Assembly: GCA_023389745.1 (NCBI GenBank) | Contig: JAEWED010000033.1 | Location: forward strand, 1 to 25,120 | Reading direction: 5' to 3' | From: Actinomycetes bacterium | GTDB taxonomy: Bacteria > Actinomycetota > Acidimicrobiia > Acidimicrobiales > Microtrichaceae | DNA: 25,120 nt | In this document: piece by piece, positions 14,828-23,946 of the stretch | Layout of the letters: each line of letters starts with the position of its first letter | Numbering within the stretch: the stretch's first letter is position 1 | Translations under genes and position numbers: made by a program | The notes under the pieces: model-generated | The model's input: the letters and a program-made list of their open reading frames with translations, nothing else | Told to the model about the DNA's origin: nothing | Database searches by the model: none

Positions 14828-15643
14828 GCGGCCGTCCGCCGTGGCTCCCTCACCGGTGGCGGCGGTCGCGCCATCGGTCACCGCTGCGGCATCGTCGGCG
14901 GCCGCAGGAGCATCGTCGGTGGCCGAGACGGCTCGCTCGAGCGACCGGACCTCGTCGGTGGTGAGCTCGCGCCACTCGCCGGGGCGCAGTTGGGCGTCTC
15001 GCAGCGGACCGATCCGGGTGCGGACCAGACGTCGCACCGGGTGGCCGACCGCCTCACACATGCGGCGGACCTGCCGGTTCCTGCCCTCGTGGATCACGAG
15101 CTTCACGATGCCGGGCGCCGGGCTGGACGCCGACGCGGGTGCCGTGGGGCCGTCGTCGAGCTCGACGCCGTCACGCAGTCGTCGCAGCGCGCCACGTGAG
15201 GGTGTGCCCTCGACCTCGGCGACGTACTCCTTGTCGACCCCGAAGCTCGGATGGGTGAGCCGGTGGGTCAGCTGCCCGTCGTTGGTCAGCAGCAGCAGGC
15301 CCTCGGTGTCGAGGTCGAGCCGGCCGACCGAGTGCACCCTCGGCTCCGCGGGCACCATCTCGACCACCGTCGGGCGGCCCTGCGGGTCATCCGCGGTGGT
15401 GACCACGCCCTTGGGCTTGTTCAGCAGGTAGTACACGAGGCCGGGCTTGACGCCGATCGGCACGCCGTCGACCGCCACCACGTCGCGGTCGGTGTCGACC
15501 CGGGCTCCGAGGATCGCGGTGACGCCGTTGATGCTGACCCGCCCATCCTCGATCAGCTCCTCGCTGACACGACGCGAACCGATCCCGACCCGGGCGAGGA
15601 TCTTCTGCAGGCGCTCGCCCTCGTCGGCGGGCGAGGTGCTCAC
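14825..15643 (-). CDS. rluB: 23S rRNA pseudouridine synthase, RluB/RsuA family
   Basis: 272 residues from GTG at 15643, 3 nt after the scpB stop. An S4 RNA-binding domain covers about 9-60 (RLQKILARVGIGSRRVSEELI). The pseudouridine synthase domain follows, with VGRLDLDTEGLLLLTNDG (106-123) carrying the catalytic Asp (D110), then KEYVAEVEG and IHEGRNRQVRRMCEAVGHPV. The family isomerises a uridine in helix 89 or nearby of 23S rRNA; RluB against RsuA cannot be settled by eye, but the position after scpAB is where the RluB-type gene sits in Actinobacteria. The last 38 residues are an Ala/Asp/Thr-rich low-complexity tail outside the fold. Confidence 0.93.
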   Translation of the reverse strand: MSTSPADEGERLQKILARVGIGSRRVSEELIEDGRVSINGVTAILGARVDTDRDVVAVDGVPIGVKPGLVYYLLNKPKGVVTTADDPQGRPTVVEMVPAEPRVHSVGRLDLDTEGLLLLTNDGQLTHRLTHPSFGVDKEYVAEVEGTPSRGALRRLRDGVELDDGPTAPASASSPAPGIVKLVIHEGRNRQVRRMCEAVGHPVRRLVRTRIGPLRDAQLRPGEWRELTTDEVRSLERAVSATDDAPAAADDAAAVTDGATAATGEGATADGR

Positions 15644-15646
15644 CGT

Positions 15647-16441
15647 TCAGTCGTCCTCGGCGTCGAGGTCGAGCGGCACCGGATCGGTGATGTCGACCGT
15701 GACACCGTCGTCGGTCTCGACACCCACTGACCCTTCGTCACCGGACTCGCCTGGCTGGGTTCCCTCTGGCTGGGTTCCCTCTGGCTGGATTCCCTCTGGC
15801 TGGGCTGCCTCTGGCTGGATTCCCTCTGGCTGGCCAGGCTCGACCGGATCGACCTCGACGCGCAGGCCCTGCTCGAGCAGCTCGACGACGTCGGCGCCGG
15901 GCACGAAGTCACCCAGCGAGGGCAGCTCGTCGAGCGAGTTCAGGCCGAGGCGCTCCAGGAACACGTCGGTGGTGCCGAACAGCGAGGCCTGGCCGGGGCC
16001 CGGGTCACGGCCCACCTCGTCGACGTAGCCGCGCTGCTGCAGGGTGCGCATGACGCCGTCGACGCCGACGCCGCGGATCGCTGCGATCTGGGCGCGTGAG
16101 ATCGGCTGCTTGTAGGCGACGATCGCCAGCGTCTCGAGCGCGGCGGCCGACAGCCGTGCGGTCTGGCCCGTGAGCACGTAGCGCTCGACGTAGGCGGAGC
16201 AGTCCTCGTGGCTCTGGTAGCGCCAACCGCCGGCCACCTTCACCAGGCGGAAACCCCGCTCCTCGGCCTCGTAACCCGCCGCGAGCTCTTCGAGGATCTC
16301 CTCGACGGCTGCAGGGGACAGCTCGACGAGCTGGGCCAGCAACGCCGGGTCAGCCGGCTGGTCGGCGACCATGATGACGGCCTCGAGCGCCCGTCGCGAT
16401 TCAGTGCTCATGACGCGATCCATGCTCATGACGCGATCCAT
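15647..16441 (-). CDS. scpB: Segregation and condensation protein B
   Basis: 264 residues as read from ATG at 16441. ScpB forms the SMC-ScpAB condensin complex with the gene product next door. The two winged-helix domains span about 13-175 (STESRRALEAVIMVADQP ... LETLAIVAYKQPISRAQIAAIRGV ... RGYVDEVGR ... FGTTDVFLERLGL). The start is ambiguous: MDRVMS occurs twice, from an 18-nt duplication, offering ATGs at residues 1, 5, 7 and 11, none with a good ribosome binding site. Beyond the core the protein carries an unusual tail: six Gln-Pro pentapeptides (204-233, mostly QPEGI or QPEGT) and then an acidic end (DLDAEDD). The tail is not part of the family fold and is probably disordered. Confidence 0.95.
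   Translation of the reverse strand: MDRVMSMDRVMSTESRRALEAVIMVADQPADPALLAQLVELSPAAVEEILEELAAGYEAEERGFRLVKVAGGWRYQSHEDCSAYVERYVLTGQTARLSAAALETLAIVAYKQPISRAQIAAIRGVGVDGVMRTLQQRGYVDEVGRDPGPGQASLFGTTDVFLERLGLNSLDELPSLGDFVPGADVVELLEQGLRVEVDPVEPGQPEGIQPEAAQPEGIQPEGTQPEGTQPGESGDEGSVGVETDDGVTVDITDPVPLDLDAEDD
15751..15840. repeat. 15-nt tandem repeat encoding QPEGx pentapeptides in ScpB
   Basis: Five consecutive 15-nt units begin at 15751, 15766, 15781, 15796 and 15811 (consensus CTGGCTGGRTTCCCT), followed by one decayed unit from 15826. All keep the scpB frame. The first two units are identical, and the third and fifth are identical. Confidence 0.95.
16406..16441. repeat. Perfect 18-nt tandem duplication at the scpB start
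   Basis: 16406-16423 and 16424-16441 are identical 18-nt units (GCTCATGACGCGATCCAT). Each carries two ATG codons on the minus strand. A partial third copy (GCTCATGAC) occurs about 10 nt further upstream of scpB. Confidence 0.95.
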
Positions 16442-16495
16442 GCCCTGTGCTCATGACCGCCAGTGTCCATCACCGGCGGCGGTGCCGCCACCCGG

Positions 16496-17275
16496 TCAGC
16501 CGTCGTAGGCGTCGACGAGCTCGGCGGCGTCGACACCGACCTGCTCGCCGCCCTGCCAGTGGATCTCGATGTCGCCGAAGGTCTGCGGCTGACGGAGGTC
16601 GACCAGGCCCTGCTTGAACAGCTCGAGGATCGCCAGGAAGTGCACGACGACCTCGAGGCGCTCTGCGAGCGAGGCGGTGAGCTCACGGAACGACACCCGA
16701 CGACGGCGCGGCAGCTCGTGGCACAGGTCGGCCACCGCGTCGATCACGCTCGCCCGGATGGGAGCGACGTGGAACAGGTCGATCTTGGCCTGCGGCTTGG
16801 GCGCCGTGGCGCGCATGAACGCGTCACGCAGGCGCATCGGATCGACGCCCTCGAGCAGGTCCGGGGCCAGGTCGTAGTAGCGCTCGTCGGGGCCGACGAG
16901 GCGCGGGACCGAGCGTGCCGCGGACAGGTGCAGCACCTCGAGCACCGTGGCGGCGTCCTTGAAGGTCTTGCACTCGAGCAGGCGGGCGAGCAGCAGGTCG
17001 CGCTCCTCCCACAGCGACAGGTCGTCGTCGAGGTCGACGTCGTCGTCGCCGGGCAGCAGGCGCTTGGTCTTCAGCTCGACCAGGGTGGCCGCGATGAGCA
17101 GGAACTCGGTGGCGATCTCGAGGTCGAGATGCTCCATGCGGTTCAGCTCGATCAGGTACGCATCGACGATCGTCGACAGCGAGATGTCGTACAGATCGAC
17201 CTGCTCGCGCAGGATCAGGTGCAGCAGCAGGTCGAAGGGACCTTCGAACACGGGGGTCTGCACGGCGTAGGCCAC
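16496..17275 (-). CDS. scpA: Segregation and condensation protein A (kleisin)
   Basis: 259 residues from GTG at 17275. ScpA is the kleisin that bridges the SMC heads and binds ScpB. The N-terminal signature FEGPFDLLLHLI (10-21), LYDISLSTIVDAYL, the ATEFLLIAATLVELKTKRLLP helix and the C-terminal winged helix (VVHFLAILELFKQGLVDL) are all present. An acidic stretch (DDDVDLDDD, about 76-84) marks the usual flexible middle. No Shine-Dalgarno is seen, but a strong promoter, ATGACA-N17-TACGCT, ends 7 nt before the GTG, so the mRNA is probably leaderless. It is first in the eight-gene minus-strand run. scpB follows 54 nt on. In other Actinobacteria a ParA gene often precedes scpA; none is seen here. 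Confidence 0.96.
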   Translation of the reverse strand: MAYAVQTPVFEGPFDLLLHLILREQVDLYDISLSTIVDAYLIELNRMEHLDLEIATEFLLIAATLVELKTKRLLPGDDDVDLDDDLSLWEERDLLLARLLECKTFKDAATVLEVLHLSAARSVPRLVGPDERYYDLAPDLLEGVDPMRLRDAFMRATAPKPQAKIDLFHVAPIRASVIDAVADLCHELPRRRRVSFRELTASLAERLEVVVHFLAILELFKQGLVDLRQPQTFGDIEIHWQGGEQVGVDAAELVDAYDG

Positions 17276-17282
17276 GTGGGAC

Positions 17283-17311
17283 AGCGTACCCGCGGATCAC
17301 ACGCGTGTCAT
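17283..17311 (-). promoter_or_regulatory. Strong sigma-70-type promoter of the scpA operon
   Basis: On the minus strand the -35 is ATGACA (17306-17311), the spacer 17 nt and the -10 TACGCT (17283-17288). Seven nt separate the -10 from the GTG at 17275, so transcription should start at or beside the start codon. This is the best promoter match in the window. Confidence 0.7.
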
Positions 17312-17386
17312 TTGTCGGTTCCGGGGCCCGCTCCCCGACCTCCTGCGAGCTGGGGAACCGGGTTCTGCCATCGAGGGTGCGCTCGG

Positions 17387-17392
17387 TAGTCT
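17387..17392 (+). promoter_or_regulatory. -10 element placed for a leaderless trpS transcript
   Basis: TAGTCT lies 8 nt before the ATG at 17401, with TTCTGC 18 nt upstream as a weak -35. There is no Shine-Dalgarno between box and start. Confidence 0.5.
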
Positions 17393-17400
17393 CGTCGGCC

Positions 17401-18384
17401 ATGTCACGCGTCTTCTCGGGAATCCAGCCCACCGGCGACCTGCACCTCGGCAACCTGCTGGGAGCGGTCCGCAACTGGGTCGAGGACCAGCACGACGCCG
17501 ACAGCTTCTACTGCATCGTCGACCTGCACGCCCTGACGGTCCCCAAGGCCCCCGGCGAGGTCGGCCAGAAGTCCGTCGAGCTCGCCCAGGTGCTGATCGC
17601 CTGCGGGCTCGACCCGGCGCTCTGCACGTTGTTCGTGCAGAGCCACGTGCGCGAGCACTCCGAGCTGGCCTGGTTGATCCAGTGCGTGACGAGCATGGGC
17701 GAGCTGCGTCGGATGACGCAGTTCAAGGACAAGTCCGAGCGTCAGGACTTCATCTCGGCCGGCCTGTTCACCTATCCGGCGCTGCAGGCGGCCGACATCC
17801 TGCTCTACGACACCGACCGGGTGCCCGTGGGCGAGGACCAGCGCCAGCACATCGAGCTCACCCGCGACGTCGCCGAGCGCTTCAACGCCCGCTACGGCGA
17901 GACCTTCGTCGTGCCCGTCGCCACGATCCCCGCCGCCGGCGCCCGGGTCATGGACCTGCAGGTGCCGACCGACAAGATGTCGAAGTCCGCCGCGAGCGAC
18001 GCCGGCACCGTGTACATCTCCGAGGACCTGGCGTCGGTCGCCAAGAAGTTCAAGCGGGCCGTCACCGACTCCGACGGCGAGGTCCGCTACGACGTCGCCG
18101 CCAAGCCGGGCGTGTCGAACCTGCTGTCGATCCTCGGCGCCGTCACCGGTCGCTCCCCCGAGGCGCTCGCCGAGCAGTACTCGCAGTACGGGCCCCTCAA
18201 GTCCGACACCGCCGAGGCGGTCGTCGAGATGCTGCGTCCCATCCAGGCCCGCCTGGCCGAGCTCCGCTCGGATCCGGCGCTCACCGCGTCGCTGCTCGCC
18301 ACCGGCGCGTCCAAGGCACGAGCGGTCGCGGGCCCCGTCGTGACCCGGGCCAAGCACCACATCGGCCTCCTGAGCGCCGACTGA
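17401..18384 (+). CDS. trpS: Tryptophanyl-tRNA synthetase
   Basis: 327 residues from ATG at 17401, a normal bacterial length. It charges tRNA-Trp. The class I signatures are HLGN (15-18, in GIQPTGDLHLGNLLGA) and KMSKS (192-196). The specificity region with TYPALQAADILLYDTDRVPVGEDQRQHIELTRDVAERFN is fully conserved. It stands alone on the plus strand between the divergent scpA operon and the convergent HD-domain gene. A TAGTCT box 8 nt before the ATG and the lack of a ribosome binding site suggest leaderless translation. I saw no T-box or Trp leader peptide in the 125-nt upstream gap. Confidence 0.98.
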   Translation: MSRVFSGIQPTGDLHLGNLLGAVRNWVEDQHDADSFYCIVDLHALTVPKAPGEVGQKSVELAQVLIACGLDPALCTLFVQSHVREHSELAWLIQCVTSMGELRRMTQFKDKSERQDFISAGLFTYPALQAADILLYDTDRVPVGEDQRQHIELTRDVAERFNARYGETFVVPVATIPAAGARVMDLQVPTDKMSKSAASDAGTVYISEDLASVAKKFKRAVTDSDGEVRYDVAAKPGVSNLLSILGAVTGRSPEALAEQYSQYGPLKSDTAEAVVEMLRPIQARLAELRSDPALTASLLATGASKARAVAGPVVTRAKHHIGLLSAD

Positions 18385-18397
18385 CGAGCGAGACGGG

Positions 18398-18417
18398 GAC
18401 GAGCCTCAGAGCTCGTC
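18398..18417. terminator. Hairpin between convergent trpS and HD-domain gene
   Basis: GACGAGC (18398-18404) pairs with GCTCGTC (18411-18417) around a 6-nt loop, 14 nt after the trpS stop and reaching into the end of the HD gene. No T-tract. Confidence 0.4.
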
Positions 18418-18954
18418 GTCGTCCGCGGCGCTCAGCAGGCGCCCTGCGTCGACGGGCACCGTCCAGGTCTCCTCGGGTTTGTGGTGCTCGGCCGCCCAGG
18501 CGACCACCCGGGGGTCCGCGTCGGCGACCGCCAACAGCTCCGCGCCGAGCGTCGGGTACTGCAGGTAGAGCCCGATGCGCCGTGTCATGCCACGCCGGTC
18601 GGCCCACACCCGCGCCATCGACGCACCGCCGACGGCCTCGGACAGCGTGGCCATGACCCTCCCGTAGGTACCCAGCCCGGCGACCGACTTGCCCACGTCG
18701 TGGGTCAGCGCCGCGGCCAGGATCCAGCGTGCCTCGTCGTCGTCGATGCCCAGACCGACCCGGTCGAGGTGCGCGGCGACGCCGCGGGCGACGCCGACGG
18801 AGTGGCTGCGGTCGACCACCGGCATGCGCTCGAAGAGCCGCAGCTCGAGCGGCGTCAGCCAGGTCGCGACCCACTCGAGGTCCTCGGCCGACGGCGGCTT
18901 CGCCCGCAACGTCGAGACCAGTCGTCGGGCGCGGTGCGCGGGGCGCAGGCTCAC
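18406..18954 (-). CDS. HD-domain phosphohydrolase-like protein
   Basis: 182 residues from GTG at 18954, which overlaps the xerD stop (GTGA); longer readings of the frame are out of register with the real xerD gene. An HD superfamily core is visible: DRSHSVGVARGV (H51), then ALTHDVGKSVAGLGTYGR (H85-D86, G88-K89) and a distal HHKPEETW His pair. These positions match the metal ligands H...HD...H of HDc phosphohydrolases. There is no GYP motif, so it is not a typical c-di-GMP esterase. The substrate is unknown; nucleotides are most likely. It is the last gene of the pyrG-NUDIX-xerD run and occupies a spot where some Actinobacteria carry ParA-type genes before scpA. Confidence 0.85.
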   Translation of the reverse strand: MSLRPAHRARRLVSTLRAKPPSAEDLEWVATWLTPLELRLFERMPVVDRSHSVGVARGVAAHLDRVGLGIDDDEARWILAAALTHDVGKSVAGLGTYGRVMATLSEAVGGASMARVWADRRGMTRRIGLYLQYPTLGAELLAVADADPRVVAWAAEHHKPEETWTVPVDAGRLLSAADDDEL

Positions 18955-20009
18955 GACTCCTCCCAGTTCGACGTCGGCGGCGCGGTCCGTGGTGCGTCGG
19001 GGCGGCCGCTCGCCCGCGGGTGTGCGGCGTCGTAGGCGGACCAGAGCCGCTCGTTCGACACCCGCGTGTAGATCTGCGTGGTGCTCACCGAGGCGTGGCC
19101 GAGCAGCTCCTGGACGGTGCGGATGTCGGCGCCGTGGTCGAGCAGGTGCGTCGCGCACGAGTGACGCAGGACGTGCGGGCTGATGTGGGCCTCGAGGTCG
19201 GCCTCGGCGGCACGGCGTCGCAGCACCTGCCAGGCCCCCTGGCGGGTCAGCCGCGACCCCTTGGACCCGAGGAAGACCGCATCCGCGTCGTCCCGGCTGC
19301 GCCACGACCTCGGTGTCAGCACCGGTCGGCCGCGATCGAGCCACTCCGCGACGGCGCGCACCGCCGGACGTCCCAGCGGCACGATGCGCTCCTTGGACCG
19401 CTTGCCGAAGAGCCGCACCAGGGCGGACTCCAGGTCGATGTCACCGAAGCTCAACCCGCACAGCTCGGACACGCGGGCGCCGGTGCCGTAGAGCAGCTCC
19501 AGCAGCGCCAGGTCGCGCAGGGCGTAGGCCTCGAGGCGCGGGTCGGGGCGCGGCCCCGCGGCGGCGTCGACGGCGGCTTCCACCACGTCGAGCAGTGCCG
19601 TGACCTGAGCCTCGGTGAGCGCCTTGGGCAGCGGAGACGGCAGCTTGGGCGACTCGACGTCGAGGGCGGGGTCCGTCGTGAGCAGCCCCTCGGTGACCAG
19701 CCACCGGTACATGCTGCGCACCGCGACCAGCGTTCGGGTCGCGGACGCGGGTGACAGCGTGCTGCGCAGCTCGACGCCGAACGCGGCGACGTCCTCCGGG
19801 GTCGCCTGCTCGACGGTCCGGCCACGGGGCGCAGCGGCGAGGAAGGCGCTGAAGCGACGCAGGTCACGGGTGTAGGCCTCGATCGTCAGCTCGGAGCGGC
19901 CCTTCTCGACCACCAGGTGCGCGAGGAACTCACGGGCGACGTGCGGCAGCGGTGTCGTGCCGGCCGTGGCGAGCTCCCCGGCAGCGGCGGCCCCACTCAC
20001 CACTGCCAC
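18951..20009 (-). CDS. xerD: Tyrosine recombinase XerD
   Basis: 352 residues from GTG at 20009, 2 nt after the NUDIX stop; GTGs at the third and fourth codons are alternatives. It resolves chromosome dimers at dif with XerC. The N-terminal SAM-like domain spans about 22-115 and the catalytic domain 127-328. The active-site set is complete: R179 (GTGARVSEL), K203 (GKRSKER), H279 and R282 (SPHVLRHSCATHLL), H305 (LLGHASVSTTQIY) and nucleophile Y314. The protein has N- and C-terminal extensions of about 20 residues. The position after pyrG and a NUDIX gene matches mycobacterial xerD, which favours the housekeeping enzyme over a phage integrase. Confidence 0.94.
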   Translation of the reverse strand: MAVVSGAAAAGELATAGTTPLPHVAREFLAHLVVEKGRSELTIEAYTRDLRRFSAFLAAAPRGRTVEQATPEDVAAFGVELRSTLSPASATRTLVAVRSMYRWLVTEGLLTTDPALDVESPKLPSPLPKALTEAQVTALLDVVEAAVDAAAGPRPDPRLEAYALRDLALLELLYGTGARVSELCGLSFGDIDLESALVRLFGKRSKERIVPLGRPAVRAVAEWLDRGRPVLTPRSWRSRDDADAVFLGSKGSRLTRQGAWQVLRRRAAEADLEAHISPHVLRHSCATHLLDHGADIRTVQELLGHASVSTTQIYTRVSNERLWSAYDAAHPRASGRPDAPRTAPPTSNWEES

Positions 20010-20011
20010 GG

Positions 20012-20592
20012 TCAGTCCCCGAGCGCGTCGGCCGGGTGGGCGTCGGCCGGGTGGGAGACGGCGAGACGGGCCGCCGCGAGGGTGACGCCGATGATGGACT
20101 TGCCGTCGGTCAGCTCGCCCGAGGCGATCATGGCGGGCGTGTCGGCGAGCGGCACGTGCACGACCTCCATGTAGGCCTCCTCGACACCCTGGCGGTCCGC
20201 CTCGACCTCGACAAGGTCGGTGCCGAGGAACACGAAGCTCTCCTCGTCGGTGAAGCCGATCGAGTTGTGGAACCGAGCCAGCAGGGTGAGCGACCCGGGG
20301 TCGAGGCCGACCTCTTCGATCAGCTCGCGTCGGGCGGTGAGCTCCGGCGGCTCGTCCGCGACGTCACGTTTGCCGGCGGGGATCTCGAGCACCAGGTCGT
20401 CGACCGCGGCGCGGTACTGGCGCACCATCACGACCTGCTGGTCGTCGGTCAACGCGACGACCGACACCGCTCCGGGGTGCCGGACGATCTCGCGCCGGAA
20501 GCGGGAGCCGTCGGGCGCCTCGAACTCGGCGTCGCAGAGGGTGATCACGTGACCGCGGTGCAGGACGCGGTCGTCGAGGTGACGGAACCCGC

Positions 20593-20596
<4 letters not shown>
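20012..20596 (-). CDS. NUDIX hydrolase, ADP-ribose pyrophosphatase-like
   Basis: 194 residues from GTG at 20596, overlapping the pyrG stop (GTGA). The NUDIX box reads GKRDVADEPPEL then TARRELIEEVGL (about 75-98) and carries the catalytic REL-EE glutamates; the G-to-E spacing is one longer than the textbook box, as in ADP-ribose pyrophosphatases. HNSIGFTDEESFVFLG follows where that subfamily has its SPGFTDE-like segment. It likely hydrolyses ADP-ribose or a related nucleoside diphosphate sugar in the cytosol. M. tuberculosis Rv1700, which lies between pyrG and xerD in the same order, is the natural counterpart. The C-terminus has a duplicated HPADA. Confidence 0.92.
20025..20054. repeat. Perfect 15-nt tandem duplication at the NUDIX C-terminus
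   Basis: 20025-20039 and 20040-20054 are identical (GCGTCGGCCGGGTGG). In frame they encode HPADA twice, close to the C-terminus of the NUDIX protein. Confidence 0.95.
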
Positions 20597-22284
<1,688 letters not shown>

Positions 22285-22312
22285 AACCTCTCCTGAATGT
22301 CGGTTCAGCCGA

Positions 22313-22318
22313 GGGTAG
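22313..22318 (-). promoter_or_regulatory. Possible -10 element of the pyrG operon
   Basis: Reads TACCCT on the minus strand, 28 nt before the GTG at 22284. This leaves a leader of about 20 nt that holds the AGGAGAGG ribosome binding site. Confidence 0.4.
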
Positions 22319-22357
22319 CGCGACGGGGCGGTCGCCTCGGGCACGGATGCCGGCCGG

Positions 22358-22363
22358 TAGCCT
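22358..22363 (+). promoter_or_regulatory. Possible -10 element of the GT-C gene
   Basis: TAGCCT lies 38 nt before the ATG at 22402, leaving a leader of about 30 nt that contains GAGGA. It is back to back with the pyrG promoter candidate. Confidence 0.35.
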
Positions 22364-22401
22364 CGCGCTCCCCGACGGACCGCCGAGGACGAACGCCCCA
22401 G

Positions 22402-23946
22402 ATGCCCGCTACGACAACGATTCCCGACGACACAGGGGCGCCGACGACCCGCCGGACGTTCCGTTGGGGCGATCTGGTGGCACTGGTCACCCTCGCCCTG
22501 CTGGTGCGCATCCCCGCCTACTTCTCGCCGCGTGCGCTCTCCTTCGACGACGGCGTCTTCGCGAACTCGGCGGTGGCGATGCGGGCGGGTGGCGTGCCGT
22601 TCCGCGACGTGTTCTCGAGCCAGGGGCCGCTGTTCCTGCCGCTGGTCTGGCTGGGCGATCTCATCGGGTTCCGCACCATGAACTCGCCGCGCGTCATCGC
22701 CGTGGTGTCCGGTCTCGTGATCGTCGCGGCGATCTACTGGACGGCGTCGCAGATGACCGATCGTCTGGGTGCGCTCGTCGCAGGGGCGCTCGCCGCCACC
22801 AGCGGCGGACTCGCCTGGGTCACCGTCTCACTCGCCTCCGACGGCCCCGCGCTGGCCGGTGCCTCGCTCGCGGTGGGGCTCTCGGTCCGTCAGCGCAACC
22901 GGCCCACCACCTGGGGCGCGGTCCTCATCGGCCTGGCGGTCGGAGTGACGCTGTCGACCAAGGCGACCGCGGCGCCGGTCCTGGTGCCGGTGTGCCTGGT
23001 GCTGCTCGCACCGCTCGTCGCGGATCTCCGCGCGCACCGCCCGGTGGTCTCTTCCCTGGCGCGTGGCGCGGTCGCCGCACTCAGCGCCGCCGCGCTGTTC
23101 CTGGTGGTGAGCATCCCGCTCGGCATGACCGAGGTCTGGGACCAGTCGGTCCGCTACCGCACCGACGCCGCCTCGGAGCGCGACGTGCTCGCGAACGCCC
23201 GGAAGCTCTGCTCCACGCTCTGGGACCGCGACCTGGCGGTGCTCTTCTTCGCCCTGGTGGCGCTGGTCGCCGGCATCGTCGCACTCCGCCGCGGCGGGCG
23301 AGCCGCCACCACCACCGCCGAACCCCAGGACGCCTCGTGGTGGAGCCGTCAGACCTGGGTGAGCCGGGAGTGGGCACCCTCGGACCGCCTGCTGGTCACG
23401 TCGTGGGTCCTCGCCAGCGCGCTGTGGTTGGTGGTCGTGGTCAGCCCGCTGTGGCGCCCACACGTCTCGGCCATGGCGCCGCCGCTGGTGCTGCTCATCG
23501 GGCTCTACCGGCCACCGTGGAAGGCGGCGGCCGTCAGCGCGGTGCTGGCGGTGCCGATGGCGTTCGTGCAGCTCGACGGCCTGCTCCCTCCGGCGGAATA
23601 CACCGGCACCGAGGCCGAGATCCTCGCCGAGCTCCGTCGTCTCCCGCCCGACGCCTGGGTCATCAGCGACGAGCCCGGCGTGGTCTGGCGAGCCGGGTTG
23701 CGCACGACCGACGACCTGGTCGATCCGTCGATGCTGCGTCGCCACCAGGAGCGCTACACCGAGCAGAGCCTGCTCGATGACGCGTCCGACCCCCGGATCT
23801 GTGCGTTCGTCGCGATCTCCGAGCAGCGCTTCGCCCACTTCGAGGGGCTCCCCGACGGCCTGGCGGACCTGGGGTACGAGCCGGTCCCCGACGTGGGCGA
23901 CGGCCAGGTGCTGTTCGTACGTCAGGACTGCAGCGCCGGCTCCTGA
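22402..23946 (+). CDS. GT-C family glycosyltransferase (ArnT/PMT-like), integral membrane
   Basis: 514 residues from ATG at 22402. About eight to ten hydrophobic segments lie between residues 24 and 400. After the first helix the loop carries RALSFDDGVFANSAVAMRAGGVPFRDVFSSQGPLF, the hallmark of GT-C enzymes: an acidic pair (D49, D50), a second acidic residue (D69) and an Arg/Gln-rich stretch. Such enzymes transfer sugar from a polyprenyl-phosphate donor to an acceptor on the outer membrane face. A soluble C-terminal part (about 415-514) contains VISDEPGVVWRAG and ICAFVAISEQRFAHF, resembling the extracytoplasmic tail of ArnT-like proteins. The acceptor is unknown. The last 25 nt overlap the convergent membrane-protein gene. 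Confidence 0.82.
   Translation: MPATTTIPDDTGAPTTRRTFRWGDLVALVTLALLVRIPAYFSPRALSFDDGVFANSAVAMRAGGVPFRDVFSSQGPLFLPLVWLGDLIGFRTMNSPRVIAVVSGLVIVAAIYWTASQMTDRLGALVAGALAATSGGLAWVTVSLASDGPALAGASLAVGLSVRQRNRPTTWGAVLIGLAVGVTLSTKATAAPVLVPVCLVLLAPLVADLRAHRPVVSSLARGAVAALSAAALFLVVSIPLGMTEVWDQSVRYRTDAASERDVLANARKLCSTLWDRDLAVLFFALVALVAGIVALRRGGRAATTTAEPQDASWWSRQTWVSREWAPSDRLLVTSWVLASALWLVVVVSPLWRPHVSAMAPPLVLLIGLYRPPWKAAAVSAVLAVPMAFVQLDGLLPPAEYTGTEAEILAELRRLPPDAWVISDEPGVVWRAGLRTTDDLVDPSMLRRHQERYTEQSLLDDASDPRICAFVAISEQRFAHFEGLPDGLADLGYEPVPDVGDGQVLFVRQDCSAGS

Noticed and set aside
15751..15840. CRISPR-like repeat array
   Set aside because: Units are contiguous 15-mers without spacers, in frame within scpB.
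17276..17400. T-box or Trp attenuator before trpS
   Set aside because: The region holds the divergent scpA promoter and a -10 box right before trpS; there is no leader transcript to fold.
18951..20009. Phage or integron integrase
   Set aside because: The neighbours pyrG, NUDIX and scpAB match the housekeeping xerD locus, and no att site, tRNA or phage gene is adjacent.
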